59,379 nt of DNA from Gammaproteobacteria bacterium (GTDB lineage: Bacteria; Pseudomonadota; Gammaproteobacteria; Enterobacterales; Neiellaceae), in assembly GCA_017425245.1 (NCBI GenBank), contig JAFOOX010000070.1:1-59379 (forward strand), in the 5' to 3' direction. The notes beneath the pieces were generated by a model. That model worked only from the letters and a program-made list of their open reading frames with translations, was not told the origin of the DNA and ran no database searches. The position numbers and the translations under genes are program-made. Positions 15,944 to 24,768 of this stretch are shown piece by piece. Numbering within the stretch: position 1 is the first letter of the stretch; the number at the start of each line of letters is the position of its first letter.

Positions 15944-17971
15944 TTAGGTGCGATAACGCTCGCAGTGTTCTTTTTGCTCGTGCGACATCTCCAGCTGGTG
16001 CTCGCTGGTCTGCTTGATCTGATCGAAGAGTTCGCTGTTGGCCTCAGCCGCCTCGTTGATGATGTTGACGTTGCGGGTCATCTCTTCCGAGGTGCAGCGC
16101 TGCTCTTCGGCGGCCACGCTGATCTGGTTCGACATCTCTGCAATCAGCCCTACCGCTCCCTTGATTGCTTCCATGGCGCTGTGAGCGTCGGACACCTGCA
16201 CCACGTTGTCCTGCATACGGCTGGTGGCGCCAGTGATGGAGGCCGCAGCGTTGCGGATGGAACTTTGCAGGTTCTCGATGCGTGAGCGGATCTCGCGGGT
16301 CGATTCCTTGGTGCGTAGCGCCAGGTTGCGTACTTCGTCGGCCACTACGGCAAAGCCACGACCTTGCTCGCCCGCGCGCGCCGCTTCAATGGCGGCATTG
16401 AGGGCCAGCAGGTTGGTTTGGTCGGCGATGCCGCGGATCACGGTGATGATCTCGCCGATCTGATCTGAAACCTTGACCACTTCTTGAATGCGGCCGGAGG
16501 TACTCTCCAGTTCGTGTGACAGCTGGTTGGTGGAAGCGATGGTGTTGGTCATGATGGCACTGCCCTGATCGGCAGCAGTTTCCACTTCCTGCACCTGGTT
16601 GGCTGTCTCCACCGCATTCTTGGCAACTTCCGAGAAGCTGGCCTCCATCTCGGTCATCGCGGTGGCCAGCATATTGACGTTGGTGCGCTGTTCGTTGAGC
16701 TGATAGCTGGCATCGCGGCAGGCATCGGCATTCTGGCTGGCGATCTGCTCCAGTTCGTTAGCCATGCGGCGAAATTCTCCCAGTGACTTCTGCATCTGCT
16801 CGGCCACCAGGTTGACGTCATCTGCAATGGCGCCGAACTCGTCTTTCTTGCTGTAAGCCACCCGCACTGTCATGTCGCCATCAGCGATGCTGCGCAAAGA
16901 GCGTGATACCAAGCGCAACGCTGATCGCATCTGCAGCGACAGCCAAGTGCCGCTGACCAAGGCCAGCGCCAGCGAGCCGAGAAGTACGGCTACCACTAGC
17001 ACCATGGCGACGCTGTAGGTATTGCTGGCTCGGCGGGTGGATGAATCGACTGCGGAATCGGATGACTGGATCAGCGCTTCCACTTCGGCGCGGGCCAGAT
17101 TCTGGATCTCGAGCAGCTGCTCTTTAAGCTGGACGTTGGCTCGGCGCAATGTCAGCAGCTCATGGTAGCTGGCCGCCTTGCCTTTGCCCGCCAGGGTTGC
17201 ATCCTTCTTGATGACCTCCCATTCCGGTGTCAGGGTGGCGCGGTAGTCGGTGCGGGTGTCGTTGTAGGGGTCAAACTCGTCCATCACCGAACCGAACTTG
17301 TCATCAAGGTTGGTCATCATGTTGGTGATGAAGCCATTGGCTTTGTCCATGCCATCCGGATCGCCTTTGGCCAGGGCGTCCATCAGCGTGGCTTCCATCG
17401 CTTCCAAGGGGTTGATGAATTCAGAGACGGTCCACTGTACATAGTCATCGCCAGTGATGAAGCCGACGCGGGTGATGTTCTGTTTGAAGCGGCTCATCTG
17501 AAGCTGAATGTCGCGCAGGGTCTGGGTGGCTTTAGCTTCGTTCTTGAGTTGGTCGTTGTAGCCAGCCATCACCTTGTTGGCGATGGTAACCAGCTCACTG
17601 AGATTGGCTTTGAGCTTGTCCACCGACTGGCGGGCATCGCTGCCCTTCACCAGCTCTTCCAGCTCGGCCAGTGAATACTGGGCGCGTTCGGCGGTTTGAG
17701 CAAAACTGGTGGTCAGGGCTTCAACCTTGGCGCTGTCGCGTTCACTCAGAACGCTGGCGACCTTGATGCCGACCTCCTGCAAGGCGATAAACAGCTCCTG
17801 GCTGGCTTTAAGTTGAGGTAAAGCGCGCTCTGAGGTCTCGCTGACACTGTTGTTGAGCAGGTTGATGGAGACGATGCTGCTCAGTCCGGTGATCACCAGA
17901 AATAGCGTCAACAGTACGATCAGCCCTTGCAGCTTTTGCAGGAAGGTCAATTGCAGATTCAACTTCTTCAT
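15944..17971 (-). CDS. Methyl-accepting chemotaxis protein
   Basis: 675 residues. A first membrane helix spans about 14-37, a long periplasmic helical sensor domain runs to about 325, and a second helix spans about 322-345. HAMP follows ([19 protein letters not shown]), then a signalling domain. The signalling hairpin tip [40 protein letters not shown] is fully conserved and binds CheA/CheW. The periplasmic part resembles helical-bimodular or TarH-like sensors; the ligand is unknown. The C-terminus lacks an NWETF-type tether. It is a lone gene, not next to che genes other than cheV/cheR 8 kb away. Confidence 0.95.
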   Translation of the reverse strand: MKKLNLQLTFLQKLQGLIVLLTLFLVITGLSSIVSINLLNNSVSETSERALPQLKASQELFIALQEVGIKVASVLSERDSAKVEALTTSFAQTAERAQYSLAELEELVKGSDARQSVDKLKANLSELVTIANKVMAGYNDQLKNEAKATQTLRDIQLQMSRFKQNITRVGFITGDDYVQWTVSEFINPLEAMEATLMDALAKGDPDGMDKANGFITNMMTNLDDKFGSVMDEFDPYNDTRTDYRATLTPEWEVIKKDATLAGKGKAASYHELLTLRRANVQLKEQLLEIQNLARAEVEALIQSSDSAVDSSTRRASNTYSVAMVLVVAVLLGSLALALVSGTWLSLQMRSALRLVSRSLRSIADGDMTVRVAYSKKDEFGAIADDVNLVAEQMQKSLGEFRRMANELEQIASQNADACRDASYQLNEQRTNVNMLATAMTEMEASFSEVAKNAVETANQVQEVETAADQGSAIMTNTIASTNQLSHELESTSGRIQEVVKVSDQIGEIITVIRGIADQTNLLALNAAIEAARAGEQGRGFAVVADEVRNLALRTKESTREIRSRIENLQSSIRNAAASITGATSRMQDNVVQVSDAHSAMEAIKGAVGLIAEMSNQISVAAEEQRCTSEEMTRNVNIINEAAEANSELFDQIKQTSEHQLEMSHEQKEHCERYRT

Positions 17972-18124
17972 TCACGGCTCCGGATCTACGCCTGGTTGTG
18001 CGCGTGGGTCACAATGTCGGGACACGAAAACAGGCAACATGCGGGGCGCACCACAGTTGCGAAGGCAAGAATAGCCGATGACTGTGGACGAGTTTGAGCG
18101 CTGTGCCGCAACTCAAGAGATCAC

Positions 18125-19027
18125 ATGAGCATTCTGATCATTGCGCCAGATCGTGACCTGACCGCTTTTAGCCAACGATTGGCAGGACTGTTGCCGCAAC
18201 AGCGGATTCTGTTATGGCCCGAGGGACAGCGTGAGGCTGAGGTGGCGGTGGTGTGGCAGCCTCCCGTCGGCTGGCATCAGAAGTTGCCGCGACTGAGGCT
18301 GATCCACAGCTATGGCGCCGGCGTTGAGGGGCTTCTTGCTGATCCGCAGCTACCTGATGTGCCATTGTGTCGCATGGTTGAACCGGCACTGGCCGTCGCC
18401 ATGGCCCGCTATTTGGTGGGCCAAGTGCTGGCGGATCAGTTGCGCCTGACGGAGCTGGCGGCGGCCCAATGCCAGCATCAGTGGATCGATGGCAGCCCGC
18501 GCGGTGGCCGGCGGGTGGTGATTCTCGGCCGTGGGGCCATGGGTGAGCCAGCGGGATTACTGCTGCGCCAGCTGGGGTTTGAGGTGCGCTGGTGGCGCAC
18601 CGTGGCCACCGCCAACGATGAACTGGCCGGCATTGAGGCGCTGCAGCTGGCACTGGCTGACTGCGATTATCTGATCAACACCCTGCCGTTGACCGCGGCC
18701 ACTGACGGCCTTCTCAATGTGGCGCTGTGGCAGCAGGCGCATGGGTTGGTGGTGATCAACGTCGGTCGGGGGCGCCATCTGGTCGCCGATGACCTGCTGA
18801 CGGCTCTCGCGTCAGGCCAGATCAGACGCGCCGTGCTTGATGTGTTTGAGCAGGAGCCATTGCCAGTGGGGCACCCCTTGTGGGCCCATCCGCAGATCAG
18901 CATCAGCCCCCATTGCTCAGCCTTGACTGATCCACTCGGGGCGGCGGCAGTGGTTGCTGACAATGTGCGGCGCTGGCAGCAGGGGCTGCCACTTTGCCAT
19001 CTGGTCGACCGCCAGCACGGCTATTGA
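18125..19027 (+). CDS. D-2-hydroxyacid dehydrogenase (GhrA-like)
   Basis: 300 residues of the NAD(P)-dependent 2-hydroxyacid dehydrogenase family, probably a glyoxylate/hydroxypyruvate reductase. The Rossmann motif is modified as VVILGRGAMGEPAG near residues 124-137 (GxGxxG-like). Catalytic elements are the Arg in VINVGRGRHLV, the Glu in FEQEPLPVGHPLW and the His in ISPHCS. The substrate domain carries IHSYGAGVEGLL. Reduction of glyoxylate would fit the nearby glyoxylate-shunt genes, but this is inference. Confidence 0.85.
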   Translation: MSILIIAPDRDLTAFSQRLAGLLPQQRILLWPEGQREAEVAVVWQPPVGWHQKLPRLRLIHSYGAGVEGLLADPQLPDVPLCRMVEPALAVAMARYLVGQVLADQLRLTELAAAQCQHQWIDGSPRGGRRVVILGRGAMGEPAGLLLRQLGFEVRWWRTVATANDELAGIEALQLALADCDYLINTLPLTAATDGLLNVALWQQAHGLVVINVGRGRHLVADDLLTALASGQIRRAVLDVFEQEPLPVGHPLWAHPQISISPHCSALTDPLGAAAVVADNVRRWQQGLPLCHLVDRQHGY

Positions 19028-19032
19028 TGGCC

Positions 19033-19623
19033 TTAGCCCTGACGTTTGGCGTGGCGTTCGCGGTTGAACTGCTTGGCCTTGGGGCCTTTGCGCAGCAGCA
19101 GATAGACTGAGCCCATACCGCCATCCGCTTTCTGACTGCTGTGAAAAGCCATCACCTCATCGATCTGACGCAGCCAATGGTTAACGTGGCTCTTCATCAG
19201 CGCGGGCGGTTTGGCCCGCAGACCCATGCCATGGATGATGAGTGCAGTACGGATCTCTTGGCGCAGGCAATCGTTGATAAAGCGCATCACCGTTTGGCGG
19301 GCCTCACGCAGCCTCAGCTGGTGCAGGTCGAGCGTCGCCTCCAGCTGGTACTGGCCCAGCCTTAGTTTGCGGTAGACGCCGCGCTGAACGCCGGGGCGGC
19401 AGAAGGCCAGCGGCTCGTAGGGATCTACCAGTTCCACCCGCTCGTCCGACAGGTAATCAGTGAGGTTTTCACCCTCGGCCTCGGCGGCTGCCGCCTTGCG
19501 CCGGGCACGCGCAGCCGCTTCGTCAGTGGGATTTTTGCCCAGCACTACCTTGTCGCCCTGGGGCAGGGGTTTCACCTCACCCAAAACGGCAGAGAGTTCA
19601 TCGGCAAAGGGTGAAGTGGCCAT
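19033..19623 (-). CDS. Smr-domain protein
   Basis: 196 residues. The C-terminal half is an Smr (small MutS-related) domain: LDLHQLRLREARQTVMRFI near residues 99-117, then TALIIHGMGLR (the usual GxG-containing IIHGKG segment) and VMAFHSSQKADGGMGSVYLLL. This architecture matches YdaL/SmrA-type proteins, which bind or cut nucleic acids. The start was chosen at the third of three adjacent possible starts because AGGAG is then 5 bp away. It overlaps the end of the TraB gene, so the two are co-transcribed. Confidence 0.88.
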   Translation of the reverse strand: MATSPFADELSAVLGEVKPLPQGDKVVLGKNPTDEAAARARRKAAAAEAEGENLTDYLSDERVELVDPYEPLAFCRPGVQRGVYRKLRLGQYQLEATLDLHQLRLREARQTVMRFINDCLRQEIRTALIIHGMGLRAKPPALMKSHVNHWLRQIDEVMAFHSSQKADGGMGSVYLLLRKGPKAKQFNRERHAKRQG

Positions 19624-19625
19624 CA

Positions 19626-20576
19626 TCACTCCTCATCAGCGGCTGCATAATCGAGCCGTTCAATACGGTAACCGCGTTGGCGTAGCAGTTCGACCAGGCT
19701 TTCTGGGCCGACCAGGTGCATGGCGCCCACCGCCACCGAACACCGCTCATCAGCCCAGATCTCCTCCAGTTGCTCTACCCAGTTACGGTTGCGGGTGACC
19801 AGTAGATCGGTCATCAGCTGTTGGCCGGGGCCGTTGCTGGTCGCTTCGCTCAGCAGCGCTTCAAATTCGGCTATATCGCCTTGGCGCCAGGCCTCGATCA
19901 GCCGCTTACCCTCGCGGGCGGGGTCGTTGATGACGGTTTGGCGCAGCATCTCGATACCGCCTGCGCGGTCGCGGGAGATGATCTGTAACTGCTGTTCTAC
20001 GCTTTCCAAGCCAATGATGGCCTGCTCTGAAGTGTGGCTGGCGGCCATGGTCAGATGCTGGTCAACGCCGAGGGCAGGCTGATAACCGAGGCTGGCCAAG
20101 GTCATTACCTGAACCGTGCTGGCCAATAGCCATGGCTCCATTCGTTCCGAGACCAAGGGCACCAGGCCCATTTTGCGGGCAGTGGCATCCACTTCCGGCC
20201 ATAGCCCCTCGGGTAGCAGGGTCGACAGCTTGAGATCAGGTGGCAGATAGCCGTAGCGCTGAGCGCCGCTGGCGGCAACGGCCTGATAATCGGGAGCGCT
20301 CATATCCAGCTCCATCACCAGGCAGCTGGCATTGGCCAGAGGAACAGCGACGGGGGCAGGCAAGGGATAAAAATCGGCTCTGCCCACATGAATGGTGCCG
20401 AACAGTAACGCCGATTCGCCATTATCGAACTCAACCCGCCAGGCCGCCGGCTGGTAACTGGCCTTGGCGGTGCAGCTGGCCGCTGATTCAGCGGTGGGCC
20501 ACCACCACCACGCGGCGCCGCTACCTGCGGTCAGCAACAGAACAATCAGGGTGATGACGGTAACAGACCGGCGCAT
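19626..20576 (-). CDS. TraB/GumN-family protein
   Basis: 316 residues with an N-terminal hydrophobic segment (SVTVITLIVLLLTAGSGAAWW), so exported or anchored. Family motifs are LLFGTIHVGRADFYPL near residues 57-72 with the conserved GT.H, LGVDQHLTMAA, GLESVEQQL, and the C-terminal CSVAVGAMHLVGPESLVELLRQRGY. The family is related to the Tiki proteases; in this family the conserved Glu and His residues bind metal. Function here is unknown. GGAG lies 6 bp before the ATG. Confidence 0.88.
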   Translation of the reverse strand: MRRSVTVITLIVLLLTAGSGAAWWWWPTAESAASCTAKASYQPAAWRVEFDNGESALLFGTIHVGRADFYPLPAPVAVPLANASCLVMELDMSAPDYQAVAASGAQRYGYLPPDLKLSTLLPEGLWPEVDATARKMGLVPLVSERMEPWLLASTVQVMTLASLGYQPALGVDQHLTMAASHTSEQAIIGLESVEQQLQIISRDRAGGIEMLRQTVINDPAREGKRLIEAWRQGDIAEFEALLSEATSNGPGQQLMTDLLVTRNRNWVEQLEEIWADERCSVAVGAMHLVGPESLVELLRQRGYRIERLDYAAADEE

Positions 20577-20617
20577 TGGCAACTCCGCAGGCCGGATGTC
20601 GCCGGCCGGTTGATGAT

Positions 20618-20927
20618 TGGCGCCCCGCGGCGGGAGTTGAACCCGCGACCTTTCGCTTCATCCCGCTACGGCTTTCGCCGCCTGTGTTGCCACAGTTTGC
20701 GGGCTGGACTATCCCTTGGCCGCGTAGCTGCTGCTACGGCCGGCCGGAGCCGTCTAGTCTCTACACCTTCCCGCCGGGATGGCGGGCTTGGCTCGGGATC
20801 GCCACGGATAACCGCAGGCGGTCATCCACAGGGTTCCCCGAATTTGACTCCATTCACGCAGCGGCTTTCACCAGCTGGTGCCCAATGTTCAGGAGGCGAC
20901 TGCTCTATCCAACTGAGCTACGGGGGC
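20618..20927 (-). tRNA. tRNA-Arg(CCU), split by a group I intron
   Basis: On the minus strand the 5' exon (20927-20891) gives acceptor strand GCCCCCG, D arm GCTC/GAGC, anticodon stem GTCGC and anticodon CCT. The 3' exon (20658-20618) gives the other anticodon strand GCGA, a T arm GCGGG-TTCAACT-CCCGC, the acceptor strand and an encoded CCA. The intron separates positions 36 and 37. The spliced product is a 78-nt cloverleaf reading AGG codons. Oddities are an extra C bulged in the 3' acceptor strand (CGCGGGGC instead of CGGGGGC) and a G27-A43 mismatch. Standard tRNA searches may miss it. Confidence 0.85.
20659..20890 (-). ncRNA. Group I intron (probably IC3) in tRNA-Arg
   Basis: About 232 nt without an ORF. 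The four conserved elements occur in order: P (CAAATTCGGGGAAC, about 20831-20848), Q (GATCCCGAGCCAAGCCC, about 20785-20802), R (GTAGAGACTAGACGG, about 20751-20767) and S (AAGGGATAGTCC, about 20706-20717). P and Q pair as TCGGG/CCCGA (P4), and R and S as ACTA/TAGT (P7). The 5' exon ends in U, the intron ends in G, and the guide GGG can pair with exon CCU with a U-G wobble at the splice site, as in IC3 tRNA introns of Azoarcus and Agrobacterium. A GAAA-capped hairpin is present near the 3' end (P9). Self-splicing is therefore likely. Confidence 0.9.
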
Positions 20928-20950
20928 GTACCAATGCCCGCCGGAGCGGG

Positions 20951-20990
20951 CGCGGGGATTATAACGACAGGGGCGGCTAATGGCAGCCGC
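20951..20990 (-). promoter_or_regulatory. tRNA-Arg promoter
   Basis: On the minus strand a perfect TATAAT (20958-20963) is followed by a GC-rich discriminator CCCCGCGCC, usual for stable RNA genes under stringent control, about 30 bp before the tRNA. A poor -35 (CTGCCA/TGCCAT) lies 16-17 bp upstream inside an inverted repeat (20972-20978/20985-20991, GGCGGCT/AGCCGCC), which may also end flgT transcription. Confidence 0.65.
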
Positions 20991-20999
20991 CTTTTGCAC

Positions 21000-22082
21000 T
21001 CAAGGCTCAATCACCTGATCGCCACTTTGATAGCCAGCAGCGTCGGCAATGTTGGCAAAGTCGATGTAGCTGCGCTCGCCATCCACCCCGGACACCTTGA
21101 CGGTACGGTTTTCGGCCAGCAACACGGTGCGCACGCTGCCATCGGCCTCAAGGAACTGGCGGGTTTTGTAGAGGTTGAGGGTGAAGCCCTGGTTAATACC
21201 ATCCTTGATGCCGATATCGAGCCACAGCCGCTTCCCCTGAACCGACACCACCCGGCCATAGAGCGGCTTGCACGCCAGGGCATGGTTGAGGTCGCGCGCC
21301 ACCTGCTCCAGCAGCGAGCGGTTCAGAGCGCCATAGCTACTCTGCCAGTAGCGGCCGGTGCTGCTGTCAATCTGCTCGGTGGCAGCAAAGGTCCAGCGTG
21401 CGGCACCGCCATATTCCTGTCTAAGGACCGGCTCACCACTGTGGCTATGGTGCAGTGACACCAGCAGTTTGAGGGCGCGCCTTGGCGGCTCATCCCACAG
21501 CTTCCAGGCCGGCGGATAGTCCTCCAGCAGGGTGGCGTCGGCGATGGTCACGGTCATGCGGTAGGGGGCGTCGAGGCTGTTGATCAACGACACCCGCTGG
21601 CCGGCAACCCGCTCGATCTGGCGTACCAGTTCACTGCGGTTGTCTTCTCCCAGGCGATAGAGGCCGCCAAGGGTGAGGTGTGAGAGGTTGGCCGTGGTTA
21701 CCCCATCCAACTTCATCCGTTTGCGGCTGGGGCGCGGGTTCTGACAGTCGCTGGGGGTGGCGCGCAGCTCGGCGTGGATCTGTACTGTTAGCCGGTCGCC
21801 GCTGCGGGTTTCACCGAGCAGACGAATGTTATGGACACTGGCATGGCTTGACCAGCTTAGATGGTCACTGGTGAGCACGCCGTTCTCGACCATCTGGCCG
21901 CTGTGCAGCTCCATGCCGGCATAGATCAGCGCGTTGCGTACAGCATCATCGATGGCCGCCTGACGGGCACTCTCCAGATCGCCCTCAATGGGCGCCGAGC
22001 CGCTGGATTCGTACCATGCAGCGTGGCTGGGCAGGCTCAGCGATATCAGGAGTAACAACAGGTGGCAGATACGGCGGCTCAC
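21000..22082 (-). CDS. flgT: Flagellar assembly protein T (H-ring)
   Basis: 360 residues with a signal peptide cleaved near SHAAWYES. FlgT forms the H ring around the LP ring of sheathed or fast polar flagella in Vibrio and is periplasmic. The order matches FlgT: an N-terminal LPP20-like domain (EGDLESARQAAIDDAVRNALIYAG), a middle domain (VAGQRVSLINSLDAPYRMTV), and a C-terminal SH3-like domain (KRLWLDIGIKDGINQGFTLNLYK). The start is GTG with GGAG at 8 bp. It is divergent from flgOP, as in Vibrio. Confidence 0.9.
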   Translation of the reverse strand: MSRRICHLLLLLISLSLPSHAAWYESSGSAPIEGDLESARQAAIDDAVRNALIYAGMELHSGQMVENGVLTSDHLSWSSHASVHNIRLLGETRSGDRLTVQIHAELRATPSDCQNPRPSRKRMKLDGVTTANLSHLTLGGLYRLGEDNRSELVRQIERVAGQRVSLINSLDAPYRMTVTIADATLLEDYPPAWKLWDEPPRRALKLLVSLHHSHSGEPVLRQEYGGAARWTFAATEQIDSSTGRYWQSSYGALNRSLLEQVARDLNHALACKPLYGRVVSVQGKRLWLDIGIKDGINQGFTLNLYKTRQFLEADGSVRTVLLAENRTVKVSGVDGERSYIDFANIADAAGYQSGDQVIEP

Positions 22083-22183
22083 GTCAGATTCTCCGGCAGG
22101 CGGGGCGGCATGGGCCCGACGATGGCCCAGCTAATGCAGAACTCATGCCGTATGCAGGCGACAAAGGCTTGACCCGCTGACCA

Positions 22184-22199
22184 TGGCACAGCCTTTGCT
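22184..22199 (+). promoter_or_regulatory. Sigma-54 promoter of flgOP
   Basis: TGGCAC-N5-TTGCT is a consensus RpoN -24/-12 element, 48 bp before the flgO start. It agrees with the FlrA/FlrC- or FleQ-type class II/III control of polar flagellar genes. Confidence 0.85.
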
Positions 22200-22246
22200 T
22201 TGTCGAAGCCAGCAGCGGGTCTGTCCCGCCATCGAGGAGAACCAGG

Positions 22247-22957
22247 ATGCGCGCCAATCTGTTGCCGTATACCGCCCGCCGCACCTTGGCCAGACTGATG
22301 GCCGTGGCTGTGGCGATCGTGGTTGGCGGCTGCGCCAAGAGCGAACTACCGGTCGCTGCCGAGCATCCCCCGGCGGCAAAGAGTTGCCGGGTGGTCGCCA
22401 ATCTTGAACAACATGCCATTGCCCTGACCCGCCAGCTGGTGGCCAGTAATCGCGGCATCGGGGCCAAGGCGCCGGTGGCGGTGACATCGCTGGTGACCAT
22501 GAAAGACCTGCGTACTGTCAATGACAGCGGCAATCTACTGTCAGAACTGCTGGCGGCCGAGCTGCAGCGAGCAGGGTGGACGGTGGTGGATTACAAGCTA
22601 ACCGGGCAGATCGATGTGTCGGCCGAGGGTGATCTGGCAATGTCGCGCGATTTTCGCCGACTGCAGAGCAAGATGGCGATCGGTTATCTGGTCACCGGGG
22701 TGATGGAACCCGGCCCCGGCGGCTGGACGACGGTGGTTCGGGCGGTGTCTATCAGTGATCGCACGGTGATGGCCAGCGCTACGGCGCTGATCCCGTACTA
22801 CGCCTATCCCCAAACGGGTCAGGGCTATGGCGGCCAGCGGGTTAGCCGTGGTAGCAGCGGCGCGCTGGAGCGTGGTCCCGAGCGTGAATGTATTGCCTTG
22901 ACCGCATCTGCTGGTGCCGAACTGCCCGCTACCACCCAGACCAAGAATGGAGGTTGA
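22247..22957 (+). CDS. flgO: Outer membrane lipoprotein FlgO
   Basis: 236 residues. A lipobox VGGC at Cys29 marks it as a lipoprotein. The FlgO domain is visible: VAVTSLVTMKDLRTVNDSGNLLSELLAAELQRAGW, then the SRDFRRLQSKMAIGYLVTGVM segment. In Vibrio cholerae FlgO is needed for stable flagella and motility, together with FlgP. The last 45 residues (GYGGQRVSRGSSG...) are low-complexity and lineage-specific. It is followed by flgP with a 3-bp gap. Confidence 0.9.
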   Translation: MRANLLPYTARRTLARLMAVAVAIVVGGCAKSELPVAAEHPPAAKSCRVVANLEQHAIALTRQLVASNRGIGAKAPVAVTSLVTMKDLRTVNDSGNLLSELLAAELQRAGWTVVDYKLTGQIDVSAEGDLAMSRDFRRLQSKMAIGYLVTGVMEPGPGGWTTVVRAVSISDRTVMASATALIPYYAYPQTGQGYGGQRVSRGSSGALERGPERECIALTASAGAELPATTQTKNGG

Positions 22958-22960
22958 GCC

Positions 22961-23413
22961 ATGCATCCGCTGATCGTTGTCGTGCTGGCGCTGCTGTTGG
23001 GTTCTTGCTCCAGCATCATCGACAGGCATGTGGAGTGGGAATATGTCGGGCCTGACAAATATCCGACGCTGGAAGCGGTTGGCTATGCCTCCATCAGCGC
23101 GCAACCGGGGGGCAATGGCGAGGCGCGGGTGCTCAATGCGATCAAGGTCAGCAAGCTGGAGGCCTATCGTGAGTTGGCCGAACAGCTCAATGGCCAGCAG
23201 ATCGACGGGCAGCAGACGGTGGGGGAACTGGCCCTGCGTGATGACCGGCTGCGGGCTGAAGTATCGGGGCTGGTGCGTGGCGCCAAGGTGGTCCGCTCTT
23301 ATGCTGTCGGTGATACCTATGTCACCGAGATGGCGCTGGATACCTCTGATATGCAGCGGCTCTATCTGATAACCGCACCGGTGCGGCGCATCAAGGATGT
23401 TACTTACTACTGA
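22961..23413 (+). CDS. flgP: Flagellar lipoprotein FlgP
   Basis: 150 residues with lipobox LGSC at Cys16, followed by an LPP20-family domain: YPTLEAVGYASISAQPG, ARVLNAIKVSKLEAYRELAEQLNG, and VGDTYVTEMALD. FlgP is an outer-membrane protein that forms a ring or disk supporting the polar motor. An AATGGAGGTTGAGCC leader provides the ribosome site. It forms an operon with flgO. Confidence 0.9.
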   Translation: MHPLIVVVLALLLGSCSSIIDRHVEWEYVGPDKYPTLEAVGYASISAQPGGNGEARVLNAIKVSKLEAYRELAEQLNGQQIDGQQTVGELALRDDRLRAEVSGLVRGAKVVRSYAVGDTYVTEMALDTSDMQRLYLITAPVRRIKDVTYY

Positions 23414-23499
23414 TTGCTGGTGATGGTCGGACCAGAAGTGTCGGCAGCCAGCGTTGCCCTGCTCTATACTGGCATTGTTCGCAAAATGAGCAGGAGTGC

Positions 23500-23916
23500 A
23501 TGCCGATGCTGTCCCGCCCGCTCTACGAGCTCTTGCCCTACGCCTATCTGGCCGGTGCCGCTGCCACTCTGTGGCTGACCCCGCCCGGTCTCGCTCATGG
23601 TTTTGCCCTGTTGCTATTTGCCAGCGGCGCCTTGGTGTGGGTTGCCCGTTCTAATGCTCGTCGTCGCGATCGCCGTAGCGTTCACCACGGCCTGACGCGT
23701 CACGCTGTGCACCTGCCCTATGCCGGTTATGAGTTTTATCCCTTTGCGCTGGCGGCCACGGCGGTGTGGATTATCGCCTTATGGCCGACCTTGCCGGTGG
23801 TGGCGCTCAGTGCCGTGCTGCTCGGGTACAGCTTTTGGGTGCTGGGGCTAAGAGCTCAGCGACGCGGGCATGGCTGGCTGCAGTTGCACGATGGGCACAG
23901 CGGTATCTTGCGCTGA
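23500..23916 (+). CDS. Hypothetical inner membrane protein
   Basis: 138 residues with about four hydrophobic segments (10-28, 31-48, 77-95, 98-114) and a basic RSNARRRDRRSVHH loop. AGGAG lies 5 bp before the ATG. The family is not recognised. It stands between flgP and flgN, convergent with flgN, so a flagellar role is possible only by location. Confidence 0.65.
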   Translation: MPMLSRPLYELLPYAYLAGAAATLWLTPPGLAHGFALLLFASGALVWVARSNARRRDRRSVHHGLTRHAVHLPYAGYEFYPFALAATAVWIIALWPTLPVVALSAVLLGYSFWVLGLRAQRRGHGWLQLHDGHSGILR

Positions 23917-23943
23917 ACTGAAGAGTAAGACAAACGACAGGAA

Positions 23944-24351
23944 TCAGACTTCGAAGCTGCGACCGCTGCCCAGTGATGGCTTGGTTTTGCCTTTGTCGTC
24001 GTAGGTAACTGAGCCGCGGCCACGTGCCTCGGCCATGAGCTGCTGCAGACGGCCCAGGCCATTGAGGCTGAGCTGAATCACCTGACCGTTCAGCTCATTG
24101 AGGCTCTTGCAGTGGTCGAGCAGGGCATCCAGTTCGCCTTTAGCCTGGGCCACGTCGGCGTCGGCTGCCAACTCAGTGGACAGAGTCTGATCCGTTTCGG
24201 CAATAGCGGCCAGCAGTTGCTGCTTGGCGGCAGCCAGCTGTTCAATGACTGGAATGTCGCGCGCTACAAGAGCTCCGCGCTCCTGCTCGAGGAGCTCGAT
24301 CAGAGCCTGCAGCTGCTGGCGTTGGCGCTCAAAGCGCTCACTTGCGTTCAC
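23944..24351 (-). CDS. flgN: FlgN-like flagellar export chaperone
   Basis: 135 residues, an all-helical protein with ERFERQRQQLQALIELLEQERGALVARD and LNELNGQVIQLSLNGLGRLQQLM, the usual FlgN pattern. It escorts FlgK and FlgL to the export gate. The start is probably a GTG overlapping the last 14 bp of flgM, giving translational coupling; a longer frame overlaps flgM and is unlikely. Co-transcribed with flgM from the sigma-28 promoter. Confidence 0.82.
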   Translation of the reverse strand: MNASERFERQRQQLQALIELLEQERGALVARDIPVIEQLAAAKQQLLAAIAETDQTLSTELAADADVAQAKGELDALLDHCKSLNELNGQVIQLSLNGLGRLQQLMAEARGRGSVTYDDKGKTKPSLGSGRSFEV

Positions 24352-24685
24352 TGACCGCCGTGACCTCAACGTCATCCCCGAACAGGGCCTGTTCCAGCGA
24401 TGCCATTGCCGTGGCCAGCTTTTCAGGGTCGACCTTGTACTGGCCTTCACTGATCGCTTTGCGCAAGGCTTGAATCCGTTGCTGATCGACCACCGGCGAC
24501 TGCTGCGACAACCCCTGCTGCAGGCGGTTGAGTTGCTGGGCCTGATCGGTCAGCGAGACCGCATCCTGGGGACGAACGGCAGCCGGCTGCTGGCTGCTGT
24601 CGTTGGCGACAGCGCGCGGGTCTTGTTGCTTGGCGGGTACTTCCGTGCGGCGTGGTGACGGAAGGCCGTTAATATCGATGGCCAT
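24338..24685 (-). CDS. flgM: Anti-sigma-28 factor FlgM
   Basis: 115 residues. It binds FliA until the hook is complete and is then exported. The N-terminus MAIDINGLPSP is shared with other FlgM proteins; the disordered middle is rich in Gln and Ala; the C-terminal sigma-binding half has DAVSLTDQAQQL and RIQALRKAISEGQYKVDPEKLATAM. GAGGA precedes the ATG. Autoregulated through FliA, as the promoter indicates. Confidence 0.92.
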   Translation of the reverse strand: MAIDINGLPSPRRTEVPAKQQDPRAVANDSSQQPAAVRPQDAVSLTDQAQQLNRLQQGLSQQSPVVDQQRIQALRKAISEGQYKVDPEKLATAMASLEQALFGDDVEVTAVSERK

Positions 24686-24719
24686 GGGGCGGTCCTCGTA
24701 TCTTCTGGCTCTACGCGTC

Positions 24720-24746
24720 TTGTCGGCCGCGTGGGGGGAAACTTTA
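24720..24746 (-). promoter_or_regulatory. Sigma-28 (FliA) promoter of flgMN
   Basis: On the minus strand TAAAGTTT, an 11-bp spacer and GCCGACAA match the FliA consensus TAAAGTTT-N11-GCCGATAA with one mismatch, 35 bp before flgM. Confidence 0.93.
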
Positions 24747-24768
24747 GGATTATTTTTTCACCGATCTT

